From Planctomycetota bacterium (GTDB taxonomy: Bacteria; Planctomycetota; UBA1135; GCA-002686595), in contig DUCM01000006.1 in NCBI GenBank assembly GCA_012959785.1, positions 124,001-188,000 of the forward strand: DNA of 64,000 nt. Reading direction: 5' to 3'. Under the pieces are notes generated by a model that saw only the letters and a list, made by a program, of their open reading frames with translations, was not told the origin of the DNA and did not search any database. Of the stretch, positions 46,028 to 54,884 are shown one piece after another; position 1 is the first letter of the stretch; every line of letters begins with the position of its first letter. Both the position numbers and the translations under genes were made by a program.

Positions 46028-46822
46028 TCACTCGGGCGGCGTGAGGCCCCAGTCAGCCACCAAGCGGGCGTATTCCCGGGCGGAGATGCGGCGACCGCAG
46101 GCGCCGCCAGCCTGCCAGTGGAAGCTCTGCAAGCGGCCCTTCAGGAAGCGGTAACTGCCGGCCAAGGTGCCGTCGGCGCGGTGGAACTCGGCCCGCCGGC
46201 TGAGTTCCCCGGAAGCGTTCAGGCCGCGTTCGTAGCGGGTCGTGAGGGTCCACGGTTCGAGCTTGCCGCTGTGAGGATCGAAGACCTCGAAGGTGCCCGC
46301 CGTGGCGCGGCCCGTGCGCGCCAACTCGAACAGGTAGTGGGGCATGACGGCGCCCGCCCGGGGTTTGTACTGTTCGCGCAAGCCGCCTTCACTGCCCCAG
46401 GAAAGGACGCGCAGCTCCGCGCTCTGGTGGGCCCACTCGGCGAAGACCGTGCGGCCCGAGCCGCGGGAGATTTCGCGCCAGACGAGGCGGGGGTTCGTGG
46501 GGCTCAAGCTCTCAACGGCCAAGATCCGCAAGCCCTCGAAGGGAAAGTGGATCTCCATTTCGAGTTGCGGCTGGCCCTCCACGCGACTGCGACGAAACTC
46601 CACCAGGCCGATCTGGCGAGCGGCCAGCGCGGCGGCGAGGGGACGGGGGGTGTGGCTCTCTCTGGCGGGGTGCGGGAGGTCCGCAGGCCACTCCAGAACG
46701 AAGTGCTCGGCTCCCTCGGAGAAGCTCGGCAAGTCTCCGGGCTGGCGTGCGTCCACGCCGGAAAGAGCAAAGCCCAGAAACAGGAGGCCCAGCATCCAGG
46801 CCTTGTTGTGCAAACGATCCAT
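46028..46822 (-). CDS. Exported hypothetical protein
   Basis: A 264-residue protein with signal peptide MLGLLFLGFALSGVDA. I do not recognise the family. The body is beta-rich with alternating strands (QPQLEMEIHFPFEGLRILAV, FEVFDPHSGKLEPWTLTTRY, YRFLKGRLQSFHWQAGGAC), compatible with a lipocalin/OstA-like or DUF3108-type sandwich; Cys is single in the mature part. The gene stands alone between tolC and the polytopic protein at 46920, both on the same strand. Its role is unknown. Confidence 0.65.
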   Translation of the reverse strand: MDRLHNKAWMLGLLFLGFALSGVDARQPGDLPSFSEGAEHFVLEWPADLPHPARESHTPRPLAAALAARQIGLVEFRRSRVEGQPQLEMEIHFPFEGLRILAVESLSPTNPRLVWREISRGSGRTVFAEWAHQSAELRVLSWGSEGGLREQYKPRAGAVMPHYLFELARTGRATAGTFEVFDPHSGKLEPWTLTTRYERGLNASGELSRRAEFHRADGTLAGSYRFLKGRLQSFHWQAGGACGRRISAREYARLVADWGLTPPE

Positions 46823-46908
46823 GACAAAACGCCAGGGGTCTTGAGCGCCCCTTGCCAGGGCTTTATCGGAAGAGCGCAGCCCTGGGCTTGAGCGCCCGCG
46901 GGCGCCCC

Positions 46909-46929
46909 CCGCTCCTGGCTCAGGAGCGG
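46909..46929 (-). terminator. Hairpin at the stop of the polytopic membrane gene
   Basis: Stem CCGCTCCTG / CAGGAGCGG with a 3-base loop centred on the stop codon of the 46920 gene. A second palindrome GCGCCCGCGGGCGC lies just beyond (46892-46905). No T-run follows, so termination is plausible only. Confidence 0.4.
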
Positions 46930-48608
46930 TCCAGGGCCCGGCTGGTCAGGACCAGGCCGGCCCCCGCGAGGGCCAGGATGAGGCCCACGGCGGGCCAGAT
47001 ACGGCCTCCCAGGTCACGGTTCAGGTGGACCCAGGCCAGGTGACCGAAACCATGTTCACGGCGCTCGGAGGGCACCAAGCGCAGGGAAGTCTCGTAGCGG
47101 AAGATCTCCCGGGCCTCGAACTCCTCGCCCAAGTCCGCCACCCGTTGGCGCAGGATGCGCCAGTGGGCCCAGGGTGCGGCGAAGCCGAAGTCGAAGTGCA
47201 GGGCATCGAAGCGCTCGGCCTCGGCGTCGGCCGGCGCCAGACTGGATGAGACCTCGAAGCGTTCGCGGGCGGCTTGCACCGCCATCTCGTGGTAGCAGAA
47301 GGAATCCACCAAGACTCCCGGCACCTGGATCAAGAGACTCAGCAAGAGCAGCGCGATAGCCACCGGCCGCGGCGTGTCGTCGATGTCGGAACGGGCAAAG
47401 CCCCCCACCGCGAGGACCCAAAGAATGGGCAGGGCGGGCAACAGGTAGCGCGGGCCGTAGCACCAGGCGCCGTGCCAGCCGCGGATCATAAGCGCCGGCA
47501 GAAAGGCGCCCAGGAATATACAGAGAGCAAATAGTGCCAGACCGCTGCGCCCATGCCGCCCCGCACGGCGCGCTCCGCTAAAAACCAGGAGCAAGGCTGG
47601 CGCCATCCACAAGAGGCCCTTGCCCGGTGAAATCAAGAGTCCCAAGCCGGCCGTCAGGGGATCGCCGCCGAAGAGTCCGCCGCGCAAGGCCTCGCCATAG
47701 CCGCTGTCGAGCAAGGTGCCAAAACGCAAATAGTTGAGAGCGAAGAAGATCGCCAAGGCCAGGGCCTGGGGCAGCAGCCCGCGCAAGAGCAGCGCGAGTC
47801 GCTGGTCTTGCTGTGGCGCACCTTGGAGCGCGCCGCGACCTTTGGCCTGCAAACACACGAGCACAAAAGCCACATCGATGCAGACGATGAGCGGCGCGAC
47901 ACCCACGCGGGTTAGCAGCCCCAAGCCCGCGCTGAACCCCAGCACCAGGGCTGCGGAGCGCGAGTACCGTTGGCGCATGACGAGCAGGGCATAGCTCGCC
48001 AGCGCCACGAAAAAGGTCGCCTGGACATCACTCAGGTCGGCCAGGGCCTGGGGCCAGGCGAAGGTCGTGAGCCCGTAGGCCAGTCCACCGATAAAGCTCT
48101 GGCGCCGGGTCAAGCCCAGGCGAATGCAGGCCAGCGCCACCAAGAGCGCTGTCATGGCCCCCATCAAGGGCGTGCGCCAACCGACAAAGAGGTGCGCGAA
48201 GTACTCGCTGCGCCCCGCGCCCAGGCGCAGGGTAGCGCCGTAGGCCTCCTCGATGCCCGGCGTGAAGTGACCCACCAAACGGCCCAAGGCGTAGAAGGGC
48301 AAGGCGCAGACCGCCTGGGCCACGCCGTACCAGCCGTAGTAAGAAGCCTCGTCAGAAGCCCCCACTCCCGCGCGCACGGAACTGCTTCCGGGGGCTGCCC
48401 CGCGCGCGTAATCGATCAAGGCTTCGGCTTCGGGGGTCCCGCCGATGGCCAGAGAGCCCGTGCGCCAGAGGGCGCTGGTGGTCTGGAACGAGACCTCCGC
48501 GTCGGGGCTGGCGGCGGGGCCGTTGAAGGTGGCCGTGTAGACAGCCAGGATCAGAAAGAAGACGGCCAGGGCCACCCGTCGGTCGATGATGCCGATGAAC
48601 TCGCCCAT
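46920..48608 (-). CDS. Polytopic membrane protein, glycosyltransferase-like (GT-C)
   Basis: A 562-residue inner-membrane protein with about ten hydrophobic segments. Topology and motifs (VFFLILAVYTATFNGPAASPDAE with an acidic residue after the first helix, WRTPLMGAMTALLVALACI, WHGAWCYGPRYLLPALPILW) resemble GT-C dolichyl/undecaprenyl-phosphate sugar transferases such as ArnT/PMT relatives. The substrate is unknown. ATG 48608 begins a typical cytosolic leader, but TTG 48638 overlaps the upstream stop (TTGA) and could add ten residues. It follows the sulfatase-like gene at 48635 and may be in operon with it. Confidence 0.72.
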   Translation of the reverse strand: MGEFIGIIDRRVALAVFFLILAVYTATFNGPAASPDAEVSFQTTSALWRTGSLAIGGTPEAEALIDYARGAAPGSSSVRAGVGASDEASYYGWYGVAQAVCALPFYALGRLVGHFTPGIEEAYGATLRLGAGRSEYFAHLFVGWRTPLMGAMTALLVALACIRLGLTRRQSFIGGLAYGLTTFAWPQALADLSDVQATFFVALASYALLVMRQRYSRSAALVLGFSAGLGLLTRVGVAPLIVCIDVAFVLVCLQAKGRGALQGAPQQDQRLALLLRGLLPQALALAIFFALNYLRFGTLLDSGYGEALRGGLFGGDPLTAGLGLLISPGKGLLWMAPALLLVFSGARRAGRHGRSGLALFALCIFLGAFLPALMIRGWHGAWCYGPRYLLPALPILWVLAVGGFARSDIDDTPRPVAIALLLLSLLIQVPGVLVDSFCYHEMAVQAARERFEVSSSLAPADAEAERFDALHFDFGFAAPWAHWRILRQRVADLGEEFEAREIFRYETSLRLVPSERREHGFGHLAWVHLNRDLGGRIWPAVGLILALAGAGLVLTSRALDRS

Positions 48609-48634
48609 GGGGAGCGGCTTTTCGTGGGCAGCGC

Positions 48635-49966
48635 TCAAGGCTGGTCCTCTTCTTTTGAGGGCGGCTCCCTTGAGGGCGGCTCCCTTGAGGGCAACTCGAG
48701 GGCCTCGCTCCAGAGCTCGAGCACTTCGGGGTAGCGCTCCGCCACATCGACCTGGCCTCTGCCGTCGCGGGCCAAGTCGAAGAGCGCGGTGCCCGCGCCA
48801 TGGGAGGTGGCGCGCCAACGGCGGTCGCGCAAGGAGCGCGCTTCGAGAGCGCCCTCTGCCACCAGTTCCGATCGAGCGGGACGGGAGCTGAACTCGCGCT
48901 TGATGAAAGAGTCACAGATCGCGAGCAAGCTACGCCCGGACCCCAAAGCCGGCGGTTCCAGGCCGAACCAGTCACGCAGGGTGGCGCCCGCGTCGGCCGG
49001 TGTCACCGGTTCCAGAAAGATGCGCCGACCAGTCAGGCTGGGCGGATGGCAAAAGACCAGGGGCACGCGCAGAGTTTCGTCCACGAGGGCCTGCCCGGCA
49101 CCGAAGCGCCCCTCGCGCTCCGCGAGTTCCAGGCCGTTGGTGCCGCAAATGACGATCAAGCTGTCATCGAAGAGTTCCTGCTCGAGAAAACCAAAGCGAT
49201 AGTTCTCGAGGAAGGCGTGTAAGAGGAGTGTGCTGCGTGCGATGGCGCCGTCGTAGCGATCGATCAACTGGCGCTGCCGCGCAGCGCCCCGCTCGGGGTC
49301 CGCCAGCCAATCGCTGGAGAGTTGGAACTCATCGAGGGGGTCAACGGGCGCCGTGTACTGGTCCGCGAGGGAATCGCCTCCGAAGGGTTGGCGCAAGTCG
49401 CCGAAGTGCATCCACAAGAAGAGCTGACCCGCTCGCGTGTCCTGACCGCGCAGCCACGCCATGGCGGCCTTCAAGGCCTCCAGGTCGCTGTCGAAGACCG
49501 CGCTTTGGTCGAAGCCGCGGTCCAAGCCCCCCGCGAGGATTTCCTTGTCGCCACCCACAAAGGCCGCCGTGGCAAACCCCGCCCGAGCAAAGTCCTCGGC
49601 CAGGGTAAAGACCTCCCCCGAGAGCGGCTGGCCCGCGGTCAACGCGCCGTGCTCGGAGGCCAAGGCGCCGCTCTGGAGCGATGCCAGAGAGGCGTAAGCC
49701 TCGGGCGTGGGCGCGTAGGCGTTGTGGAAGACGACACCAGTCTGTGCCAAGCTGTCAATGTCGAGGACCAGCTCGGAACTCTCCTTGCGCACACGAGTCG
49801 TCTGGCGCGGATAGCCGTAGGCCGTCACATGATCGGCGCGCAGTCCCTCGACAGTGAGGAGCAATAGACAGCGCGGCGGAGTTCCCGGTCGCTCGCGTCG
49901 GCAGCCCGTGCAAAAGCAGAGCAACGCGCACAGAAGAGCCAGGAGATAACGGTCGGAGGGCATCAT
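48635..49966 (-). CDS. Sulfatase-like lipoprotein, probably catalytically degenerate
   Basis: An exported alkaline-phosphatase-fold protein, 443 residues, with lipobox-like signal (YLLALLCALLCFCTGCRRE). The opening strand CLLLLTVEGLRADHVTAYGY matches the metal motif region but the usual Asp is Glu (TVEGLRADH), and the nucleophile motif C/S-x-P-x-R is absent (PTPEAYASLASLQSG). No DHGE-type motif is seen; ICGTNGLELAERE takes its place. It may be a pseudo-enzyme or binding protein. The C-terminal tail has a duplicated 15-base unit (PPSRE). Met at 49963 is an alternative start. Its 3' end lies 26 bases from the next gene. Confidence 0.75.
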   Translation of the reverse strand: MMPSDRYLLALLCALLCFCTGCRRERPGTPPRCLLLLTVEGLRADHVTAYGYPRQTTRVRKESSELVLDIDSLAQTGVVFHNAYAPTPEAYASLASLQSGALASEHGALTAGQPLSGEVFTLAEDFARAGFATAAFVGGDKEILAGGLDRGFDQSAVFDSDLEALKAAMAWLRGQDTRAGQLFLWMHFGDLRQPFGGDSLADQYTAPVDPLDEFQLSSDWLADPERGAARQRQLIDRYDGAIARSTLLLHAFLENYRFGFLEQELFDDSLIVICGTNGLELAEREGRFGAGQALVDETLRVPLVFCHPPSLTGRRIFLEPVTPADAGATLRDWFGLEPPALGSGRSLLAICDSFIKREFSSRPARSELVAEGALEARSLRDRRWRATSHGAGTALFDLARDGRGQVDVAERYPEVLELWSEALELPSREPPSREPPSKEEDQP

Positions 49967-50003
49967 GCTAGTGAGCTGCCTGAGTGTACTCACCGAGCCC
50001 CCC

Positions 50004-50349
50004 TCAAGGCACGGCCCAGGCAGCGAGGCCGGGCTCGATGGCGAGCCAGGGCGTGATCCAAAGCTCGAAGATCAGGGTCAAAAGCGCCACGGCGAGCAGA
50101 TTGAGGGCCAGGCCACAGCGCGCCATGGCCGCTGGGGGCACCAGGCGGCCGCCGAAGACCACGGCGTTGGGGGGAGTGGCCACAGGCAACATGAAGGCCG
50201 CCGAGGCCGCGCTGGTGGTCGGCAGCATCGGAACGAGTGGGTTGATCCCGCTGGCCACGACGGTCTGGGCGGCCACGGGCAGGAGCACGGCGCAGGTGGC
50301 CGTGTTGGATGTGAGCCGCGTTCCGGTCCCGAGCCCAGGCGGTCCGCGC
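50004..50349 (-). pseudogene. C-terminal stump of an SLC13/DASS anion transporter
   Basis: Only the last ~100 residues of a sodium-coupled dicarboxylate/sulfate transporter are here: LTSNTATCAVLLPVAAQTVV, then FMLPVATPPNAVVFGGRLVP and a final hydrophobic helix (LNLLAVALLTLIFELWITPW). The SNTA and TPPNA motifs are diagnostic of the family. The frame upstream is replaced by the end of cutA, so about 350 residues are missing. There is no start that would make sense; translation, if any, would need readthrough. It is deletion-made remnant DNA between cutA and the sulfatase-like gene. Confidence 0.78.
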
Positions 50350-50706
50350 TCATCGAGAGTCGCCGGCGCAGCACTCCAGGAGCCAGGCCAGGTAGTCCAC
50401 CCCCACGGCTTGGGGCTCGAGGGCGACGATGCAAGGCACATCAAAGGGATGCACCTCGGCCACCCGAGCCGCCAGGGCCTCAAGGCTCGCCTGGGCCGTT
50501 TTGACCCACAGGAGGACCTCGGCGTCGGTTTTGACCTCGCCCTGCCAGCGGTAGACGCTGGTCACGCCAGGCAGGATGTTGACGCAGGCCGCCAGGCCCT
50601 CGCCCACCAAGGTGTCAGCCAGCTCTGCCGCGCTGCCGGTGTCCGGGGCCGTGATCAGGACCACCCGTGCCGACCCTCCCGCCGCCATGTTTTTCGCCCC
50701 CACCAT
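50350..50706 (-). CDS. cutA: CutA1 divalent-cation tolerance protein
   Basis: Small trimeric CutA1 fold, 118 residues by the chosen start (ATG 50706; 50688 possible). Family motifs are ARVVLITAPDTGSAAELADTL, LAACVNILPGVTSVYRWQGE and VKTDAEVLLWVKTAQASLEAL, with HPFDVPCIVALEPQAV and a C-terminal YLAWLLEC. It binds divalent metals loosely and is widespread; exact role is debated. Its 3' end abuts the SLC13 remnant. It is divergent from proline dehydrogenase. Confidence 0.88.
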   Translation of the reverse strand: MVGAKNMAAGGSARVVLITAPDTGSAAELADTLVGEGLAACVNILPGVTSVYRWQGEVKTDAEVLLWVKTAQASLEALAARVAEVHPFDVPCIVALEPQAVGVDYLAWLLECCAGDSR

Positions 50707-50755
50707 GGCGGCATGGTAGCTCGAATAGATGCCGATACTTCGTAGAATCGGAGCC

Positions 50756-51652
50756 ATGCTGAGCGAGCTGTTAGCCGGAGCCATGCCCCTCGTACCCAGG
50801 CCCATCATGCGCCGCATCGCGGGCCGCTACATAGCTGGCGAGACCCAGGACGAAGCTCTAGCCAAGCTGACCGAACTGGCCGGCAAGGGCTACAGCGGCA
50901 TCTTCGACATCCTCGGTGAGGGAGCGGGCAGCGAACAGCACGCCCGCAACGCCGCCCGCGATTATGAAAGCGGCGCACGGGCCATCGCAGCGGCGGGCCT
51001 CGACGCCTACATCTCGATCAAGCCAACGCACATGGGGCTGACCCCCACCGACGATAGCCTGGCGCTCGAACTCTACAGCCATCTCGCCCGGGTCTGCGCC
51101 GAGTTGGGTCTCTTCCTGCGGGTGGAGATGGAAGACCACACCACCTGCGATGGGACCCTGCGCATCTTCGAACAGCTGCGCGGCCGTTTTGATGCCGTGG
51201 GCATCGTGCTCCAGTCGCGGCTCCTGCGCACGCCCCAGGACATCGCCGACCTGTCTCCCACGCAGCTCGATGTACGCCTGGTCAAGGGTATCTACATCGA
51301 ACCCGAGGCCATTGCCCACACCCAAGCAGCCGAGATCAGCGACGCATTCGTCGCTGCCGCGCGGGACCTGATCGCTCGCGGCGGCGTGCGCCTCTGCTTT
51401 GCAACCCACGACGGAGCCCTGGGTGATCGGCTGATCGCCCTGGTGCAGGAACACGGTCTGGCGCCGGACACCTACGAATTTCAAGTTCTCTTGGGCGTAC
51501 AGGAACCGCTTTGGCAGCGCTGGCGCAGCGCAGGCCACGCGGTGCGCGTGTATGTACCTTTCGGCCCCGAGTGGCGATCCTACAGCCAGCGCCGATTGGG
51601 CAAGAACCCAGCGCTATTCAAGGCGGTGCTGCGCAACCTGTTGCCCTTATGA
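50756..51652 (+). CDS. Proline dehydrogenase (mono-functional)
   Basis: FAD-dependent TIM-barrel enzyme oxidising L-proline to pyrroline-5-carboxylate, 298 residues. Seen: AGETQDEALAKLTELAGKG, FDILGEGAGSEQHARNAARD (GE motif after strand), AYISIKPTHMGL with the substrate Lys, RVEMEDHTTCDGTLRIF, VRLVKGIYIEPEA, and CFATHDGALGD. The C-terminal YVPFGPEWRSYSQRRLGKNP binds FAD/substrate (RRxxE-like). ATG 50756 begins the conserved LSELLAGAMPLVPRP; 50729 is possible. It is alone; P5C dehydrogenase is not nearby. Confidence 0.9.
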   Translation: MLSELLAGAMPLVPRPIMRRIAGRYIAGETQDEALAKLTELAGKGYSGIFDILGEGAGSEQHARNAARDYESGARAIAAAGLDAYISIKPTHMGLTPTDDSLALELYSHLARVCAELGLFLRVEMEDHTTCDGTLRIFEQLRGRFDAVGIVLQSRLLRTPQDIADLSPTQLDVRLVKGIYIEPEAIAHTQAAEISDAFVAAARDLIARGGVRLCFATHDGALGDRLIALVQEHGLAPDTYEFQVLLGVQEPLWQRWRSAGHAVRVYVPFGPEWRSYSQRRLGKNPALFKAVLRNLLPL

Positions 51653-51701
51653 TTGCCCTCCCCCGCGCTGTTAGCAAGCAGTGCGACGCCCCGCAAGGCG
51701 G

Positions 51702-52463
51702 TTACTTGCCGATCTGCAGGCGACTGGCCAGGATCTTGGAGAGACTGCCGGTGTCCATGATCTTCTTCATCGTGGCCGTAAAGTCATAGGCCACGCGATG
51801 CCAGGTGATGACATCTTCTTCAAGCACCGCATAGCAGGCGCGGTTGTCCCCATCGCGCGGCTGGCCCACGCTGCCCACATTGATGAACGACTTGCCCTTG
51901 CTCGGGATCTCCATCGATAGGCACTCTGCCCCGTCCAGCCCCGAAAAGCGCATGGTCTCATCGTGCATGCCGGGGTGATGGGTGTGGCCGCCGAGGGCCA
52001 CGGATTCGAATGACTTGAAGATTCCAACCAGCTTGTCGGGATTCAAAAAACCATCGGTGGAGAGCACATACTCGCGAACCGGATCGCGAGGCGAACCGTG
52101 GACGAAGAGAAAGCGTCCCAGTCGATGTTTCAGGGGCAGGCTGGCCAGCCAATTCCAACGCGCCTTTTTCTCGGCTCCCGAATACCAGGCGGGCTTCATG
52201 CGCTTCTTGGTAAATTCGATGGCACCACGGGCGTGGGCATTGAAGTCGCTCGCATCGTGCAAGACGGCCTCGTCGTGGTTGCCCATGAGGCAGATCTCGG
52301 CCCTTTCGCGCACAAAATCGATGCAGAACTCGGGCTCGGCTGCGTAGCCCACAACATCGCCCAGGCAAAATATGCGCTCAATCCCCTGCCTCTCTATGTG
52401 CTGACCCACAGCTTCGAGGGCCTCGCGGTTCGAGTGCAGGTCGGAAATCAGCGCGATCTTCAA
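51702..52463 (-). CDS. Calcineurin-like metallophosphoesterase
   Basis: A 253-residue dinuclear metal phosphoesterase of the YfcE/protein phosphatase class. The five motifs are intact: ALISDLHSN (DxH), FCLGDVVGY (GD), LMGNHDEAV (GNHD), FVHGSPRDP (H) and ALGGHTHHPG (GHTH). Substrate could be a cyclic nucleotide or phosphoprotein; not visible. Its start is 2 bases after the stop of the DHH gene, so the two are coupled (DHH first, then this). Confidence 0.92.
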   Translation of the reverse strand: MKIALISDLHSNREALEAVGQHIERQGIERIFCLGDVVGYAAEPEFCIDFVRERAEICLMGNHDEAVLHDASDFNAHARGAIEFTKKRMKPAWYSGAEKKARWNWLASLPLKHRLGRFLFVHGSPRDPVREYVLSTDGFLNPDKLVGIFKSFESVALGGHTHHPGMHDETMRFSGLDGAECLSMEIPSKGKSFINVGSVGQPRDGDNRACYAVLEEDVITWHRVAYDFTATMKKIMDTGSLSKILASRLQIGK

Positions 52464-52465
52464 GA

Positions 52466-53467
52466 TCAGCTAGCTCCGCGCAAGAGTGCCTCGGTAGCCG
52501 CCACGAGTTGGGACTTGACCTCGTCGAGGGTGCCTTCAATCACGGCACCGGAGGCTTTCTTGTGCCCGCCCCCATCGAACTGCCGGGCGAGCAGATTCAC
52601 ATCAAAATCGGTCTTGCTGCGGGCCGAAAGCTTGACCGCGCCATCCGCCAACTCACGCAGGCTCAAGACCACTTCAACGCTGCTAACCGAACGCAAGATG
52701 TCGAGGACCTCGTCGCCCTCGAGAGCCGTGGAGGCGTTGCCGTTCTCGCCAGGCAGACAGACCACCGCCAGGCGGTCGTCCATGAAGTACTCGGTCGAGG
52801 ACAAGGCACGACCGGTTTCTGTGGGGTGGGCACGCCCCTTGCGCTGATAGATGGCGCGGTAAAGCGCATCGGGATCCACGCCCCGGGCCACCAACTCACC
52901 GGCGGCGGTCAGAGTCTCGGCGTCAGTGTTGGAGTACTTGAACCAACCGGTGTCGGTGACCATCGAGGTGAAGACTCCCTCGGCACCGCCGCGGTCGAGT
53001 TCCACGCCGAGTTGCTTGGCGATGCGATAGACCAAGATGCCGGTGGCCGAGGCGCTGGTGTCGACATAGGCGGCATCCCACCAGGGATCATCGCCTTGCA
53101 CATGGTGGTCGATGATCAGCTTCTGCGAGGCCACTTCCTCAAAGGCCGAAGCCATACGCCCGCAGCGCGAGAAATCGCAGAAGTCGAGCATCACGGTGAC
53201 ATCGTGCTGGGGCAATTCTCCGCCCTCGTAGGTGCCGTAGCCGAACTGCCGACTGAGGTAGTCGAACTGGGGCTCCACCGGATCCGGGTTGATGATCCAG
53301 ACATCCTTGTCGAGGGCCGTCAATATGTTGGCCAAGGCGGCCTGGGCACCGATGCAGTCGCCATCGGGGCGCACATGGCCGGTGAGTACGAAGCGCCGAC
53401 CTTCGCGCAGAAGATCGAGGGCCCTGCGTTGCTGGGGGCTGGGCTTGGGCGGGCTGGAGAGGGTCAA
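52466..53467 (-). CDS. nrnA: DHH-family phosphoesterase, NrnA-like (oligoribonuclease/pAp phosphatase)
   Basis: Mn-dependent DHH/DHHA1 enzyme that removes short oligoribonucleotides or 3'-phosphoadenosine phosphate. Motifs: VLTGHVRPDGDCIGAQAAL (motif I), DVTVMLDFCDFSRCGR (II), LIIDHHVQGDD (DHH), TSMVTDTGWFKYSNT (IV), and GGGHKKASGAVIEG in DHHA1. Length by the TTG at 53467 is 333, which suits NrnA; the only other starts (GTG 53605/53620) add ~45 unlike residues, so the start is uncertain. It precedes the metallophosphoesterase by 2 bases. Confidence 0.88.
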   Translation of the reverse strand: MTLSSPPKPSPQQRRALDLLREGRRFVLTGHVRPDGDCIGAQAALANILTALDKDVWIINPDPVEPQFDYLSRQFGYGTYEGGELPQHDVTVMLDFCDFSRCGRMASAFEEVASQKLIIDHHVQGDDPWWDAAYVDTSASATGILVYRIAKQLGVELDRGGAEGVFTSMVTDTGWFKYSNTDAETLTAAGELVARGVDPDALYRAIYQRKGRAHPTETGRALSSTEYFMDDRLAVVCLPGENGNASTALEGDEVLDILRSVSSVEVVLSLRELADGAVKLSARSKTDFDVNLLARQFDGGGHKKASGAVIEGTLDEVKSQLVAATEALLRGAS

Positions 53468-53651
53468 GGGAAGAGCAAGCTCGTCTGAAAAGGGCCTTTT
53501 GGGAAGGTTGCTGTCGGAGGTTGCGCCGACGCATCGAGGGGCGCGCAGGCGGCTGCCCGTGCCTTCACGGCCCGCAACTGTACCCGACCTCTTGCCGCAC
53601 TGCACGGTCCCGGAGAGCACACAATCTGGGAAAACAGTCGCTCAGGCTTCT

Positions 53652-54860
53652 TCAGCACACCTCGCCGCCCACCCAAACCCCCAGCAGGGCCGGCCGCTCG
53701 TGGGTCAGCACCTCCAGAAAGGCCGCTGGGCTCTCGCTGGGCCCTTCGAAGGCCGCCAGATCGCCGAAGGCGCCGGGAGCGAGGACGCCCACCTGGCCCA
53801 CGAGGTCGAGGGCCGCAGCCCCGGCTTCGGTGGCCATGCGAAAGACCTCGCGGGGCGAGAGCTCGGGATGGCTCCTGGAGACCAGGGCCATCTCCCGGCG
53901 CAGGTCGAGGTCCTCATTGCTGGCGAGAGAGTCGCTGCCCAAGGCCACCCGTGCGCCGCGCGCCAACCAGGCGGCCAGGGGCGCGGGCTCGCGACCGAAG
54001 AACTCAGCACTGCCCGGACAATGCACCAGCACACCGCCCAGGTCGGCGATGCGAGCAATCTCCTCTTCGCAAGCATGCCCGGCATGGATCAAGGAAAACG
54101 GCGCCCGCGCCAGACCACCCGCCTCGAGAATTTCGAGGGCGCCCTTGTGGGGACTCGACCCCAGAAGACCCGCCAGGGGCCCGCTGCCCTCGTTTAGCCA
54201 CTCGACTTCGGCGGCGCTTTCGGCGAAGTGCACGCTGAGGGCCGACGCCTCGTCGCGAGCGAGGGCCGTGGCCGCATCCAGAAGCGTCGGGCTTACCGTG
54301 TGGGGTCCGTGGGGCGAAACGCCGGGCAAAACGCGCCCCGCGGGTCCCGGCTCCACCCTCAAGGCCAAGCGCTCCTTGGCGGCGCCCGTGCGCGTGGCGT
54401 CCCGGCCGTCGAGCACTTCACGGTAGACGCGCCCCGCAAGACCCGTGGCTGCGAGACCCGCGGCCGAAGCTCCGAGCGTGTCGATGTCGCCCACGCAGGT
54501 CGTGCCGGTCTCAAGGAGCCGTCGCGATCCTTCGGCGAGCCCGCGAGCCGCGTCCTCCGGTTCCAAACTGGCAAGGGCCTCGATGACGGCGCTAATCCAT
54601 ACCAAGAGGCCTCGCGACCCCGGGCAGCGCCCCTGTAGGGCGCCGAGTTCGAGGTGTGCGTGGGCATTCACGAGTCCCGGGGTGAGCACCGCATCCCCGA
54701 GATCCAGCCATTGATCGAGGGGGCCGCACTGCGCTTCCAGGGAACGAGCTGGGCCCACGCACACGATGCGTGGGCCCTCGAGCACCACCACTCCGTCCGG
54801 CCACCACCTATCCGCGCCCGCGAGGACACCCGCGGCATGCAAGTAGCGGCGAGGTGTCAT
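53652..54860 (-). CDS. Amidohydrolase (cytosine/adenosine-deaminase-like)
   Basis: Metal-dependent deaminase or hydrolase of the amidohydrolase superfamily, 402 residues. Visible metal residues: VNAHAHLELGAL (HxH), SVHFAESAAEVEWL, LIHAGHACEEEIARI, and VALGSDSLASNEDLDLRR (Asp). The start VLAGADRWWPDGVVVLEG and the end FGDLAAFEG match. It resembles S-adenosylhomocysteine/aminodeoxyfutalosine deaminase or TrzN-type enzymes. Substrate cannot be settled from sequence. It lies 24 bases after the large lipoprotein, on the same strand. Confidence 0.83.
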   Translation of the reverse strand: MTPRRYLHAAGVLAGADRWWPDGVVVLEGPRIVCVGPARSLEAQCGPLDQWLDLGDAVLTPGLVNAHAHLELGALQGRCPGSRGLLVWISAVIEALASLEPEDAARGLAEGSRRLLETGTTCVGDIDTLGASAAGLAATGLAGRVYREVLDGRDATRTGAAKERLALRVEPGPAGRVLPGVSPHGPHTVSPTLLDAATALARDEASALSVHFAESAAEVEWLNEGSGPLAGLLGSSPHKGALEILEAGGLARAPFSLIHAGHACEEEIARIADLGGVLVHCPGSAEFFGREPAPLAAWLARGARVALGSDSLASNEDLDLRREMALVSRSHPELSPREVFRMATEAGAAALDLVGQVGVLAPGAFGDLAAFEGPSESPAAFLEVLTHERPALLGVWVGGEVC

Positions 54861-54884
54861 GCCTCCTTCGGCGCAAGCTCGCGA

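Noticed and set aside
48608-48818. N-terminal extension of the polytopic membrane protein
   Set aside because: It repeats the antisense-frame image of the sulfatase tail (LKGAALKGAALK) and lies inside that gene, so the real start is 48608 or 48638.
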